Origin: Deltaproteobacteria bacterium
Lineage (GTDB): Bacteria > Desulfobacterota > Binatia > UTPRO1
Assembly: GCA_016200545.1 (NCBI GenBank)
Contig: JACQEO010000021.1
Span: 1-51,588, forward strand
Length of the DNA: 51,588 bases
Direction: 5' to 3'
The translations under genes and the position numbers were made by a program. This document shows, one piece after another, positions 51,450 through 51,588 of this stretch (its first letter is position 1; every line of letters begins with the position of its first letter). The notes below the pieces were generated by a model that ran no database searches, was not told where the DNA came from, and saw only the letters and a list, made by a program, of their open reading frames with translations.

Positions 51450-51588
51450 TGGGGGTATCCATCTAAGCGGAGGACGGCAGGCCAGCGGCTCTCCAGGGTC
51501 GGTTCGCAGGGGGGCGTTCGAGGCTGGCCGGGTGCCCGCGGGTCCCCGGTGGCGTAGGCGGCCTCGACTTGGGCTGGGGGTTGACGAC
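51450..51588. repeat. Right copy of the 139-bp perfect terminal inverted repeat
   Basis: Exact reverse complement of 1-139, ending at the last base of the window. The lipoprotein promoter candidate lies immediately inside it. See the left copy for the possible explanations. Confidence 0.95.

Noticed and set aside
1..51588. Linear plasmid or phage with terminal inverted repeats
   Set aside because: The content is chromosomal (rsmD, coaD, ygfZ-like), there are no replication, capsid or telomere-protein genes, and assembly explanations are simpler.
1..51588. CRISPR arrays, tRNA and rRNA genes
   Set aside because: No regularly spaced repeats, no cloverleaf with a T-loop motif and no rRNA-like sequence were seen by eye; a covariance-model scan would be the decisive test.

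Overview
This is a GC-rich bacterial chromosomal segment of about 51.6 kb. Genes lie on both strands in short operons, often with ATGA, GTGA or TTGA stop/start overlaps. No rRNA, tRNA, CRISPR array, phage module or transposase was recognised. Housekeeping genes (rsmD, coaD, ygfZ-like) point to a chromosome. An ornithine-lipid pair (OlsB/OlsA-like), a class III formaldehyde/alcohol dehydrogenase, a CofC-like F420 gene, a MEDS sensor protein, L,D-transpeptidases and lipoproteins suggest a Gram-negative soil or groundwater lineage, perhaps a deltaproteobacterium-like or Binatota-type organism. That placement is inference from gene content, not a phylogeny.

Layout. 1-139 and 51450-51588 are a perfect inverted repeat bounding the window. 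198-2269: a secreted repeat-domain protein, then about 0.9 kb with no convincing gene. 2270-8493: MEDS sensor, AhpD-like protein, a zinc-ribbon protein, an L,D-transpeptidase/Nudix/unknown operon, a DUF445 membrane protein and a RidA-like protein. 8554-12345: a visibly lower-GC accessory stretch with a small conserved pair of unknown function, a restriction-modification pair and an MscS channel. 12694-17740: amidohydrolase, then an operon of formaldehyde dehydrogenase, CYTH-CHAD protein and enoyl-CoA hydratase. 17753-19383: olsBA-like operon. 19545-23012: unknown duplicated zinc-ribbon protein, GST, small coiled protein, DsbA-family protein, lipoprotein. 23040-27113: DUF4912 plus GH57 glucan branching enzyme, then a GT39 membrane glycosyltransferase. 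27177-32026: kinase/ATPase fusion, TrmB-type regulator coupled to an aminotransferase with a perfect 20-bp palindrome at its start, and a metallo-beta-lactamase-fold enzyme.

32083-37499: a nucleotidyltransferase coupled to a 56-residue protein, HAD hydrolase with a tandem glyoxalase protein, a second L,D-transpeptidase, a NarL-type response regulator and, divergently, a NtrC-like AAA+ protein lacking the GAFTGA loop. 37509-43012: nitrilase, ABM and Rieske proteins, a BadI/MenB-like crotonase, and an RND/MMPL transporter fused to a cyclic-nucleotide-binding domain. 43047-47699: YgfZ-like, CofC, and the overlapping rsmD-coaD-aminotransferase operon. 47704-50412: a Nudix hydrolase and two tandem zinc dehydrogenases. 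50446-50934: two palindromic elements in opposite orientation sharing a 70-bp core (69/70 identical) while their arms differ in sequence but stay self-complementary. The window ends with an alanine-zipper lipoprotein.

The best candidates for something undescribed are the palindromic elements at 50446-50934, the MMPL-cyclic-nucleotide-binding fusion, the self-contained TrmB/aminotransferase/palindrome unit, the GAFTGA-less activator with its divergent response regulator, and the small coupled gene pairs of unknown function. I see no single unmistakable new multigene system.
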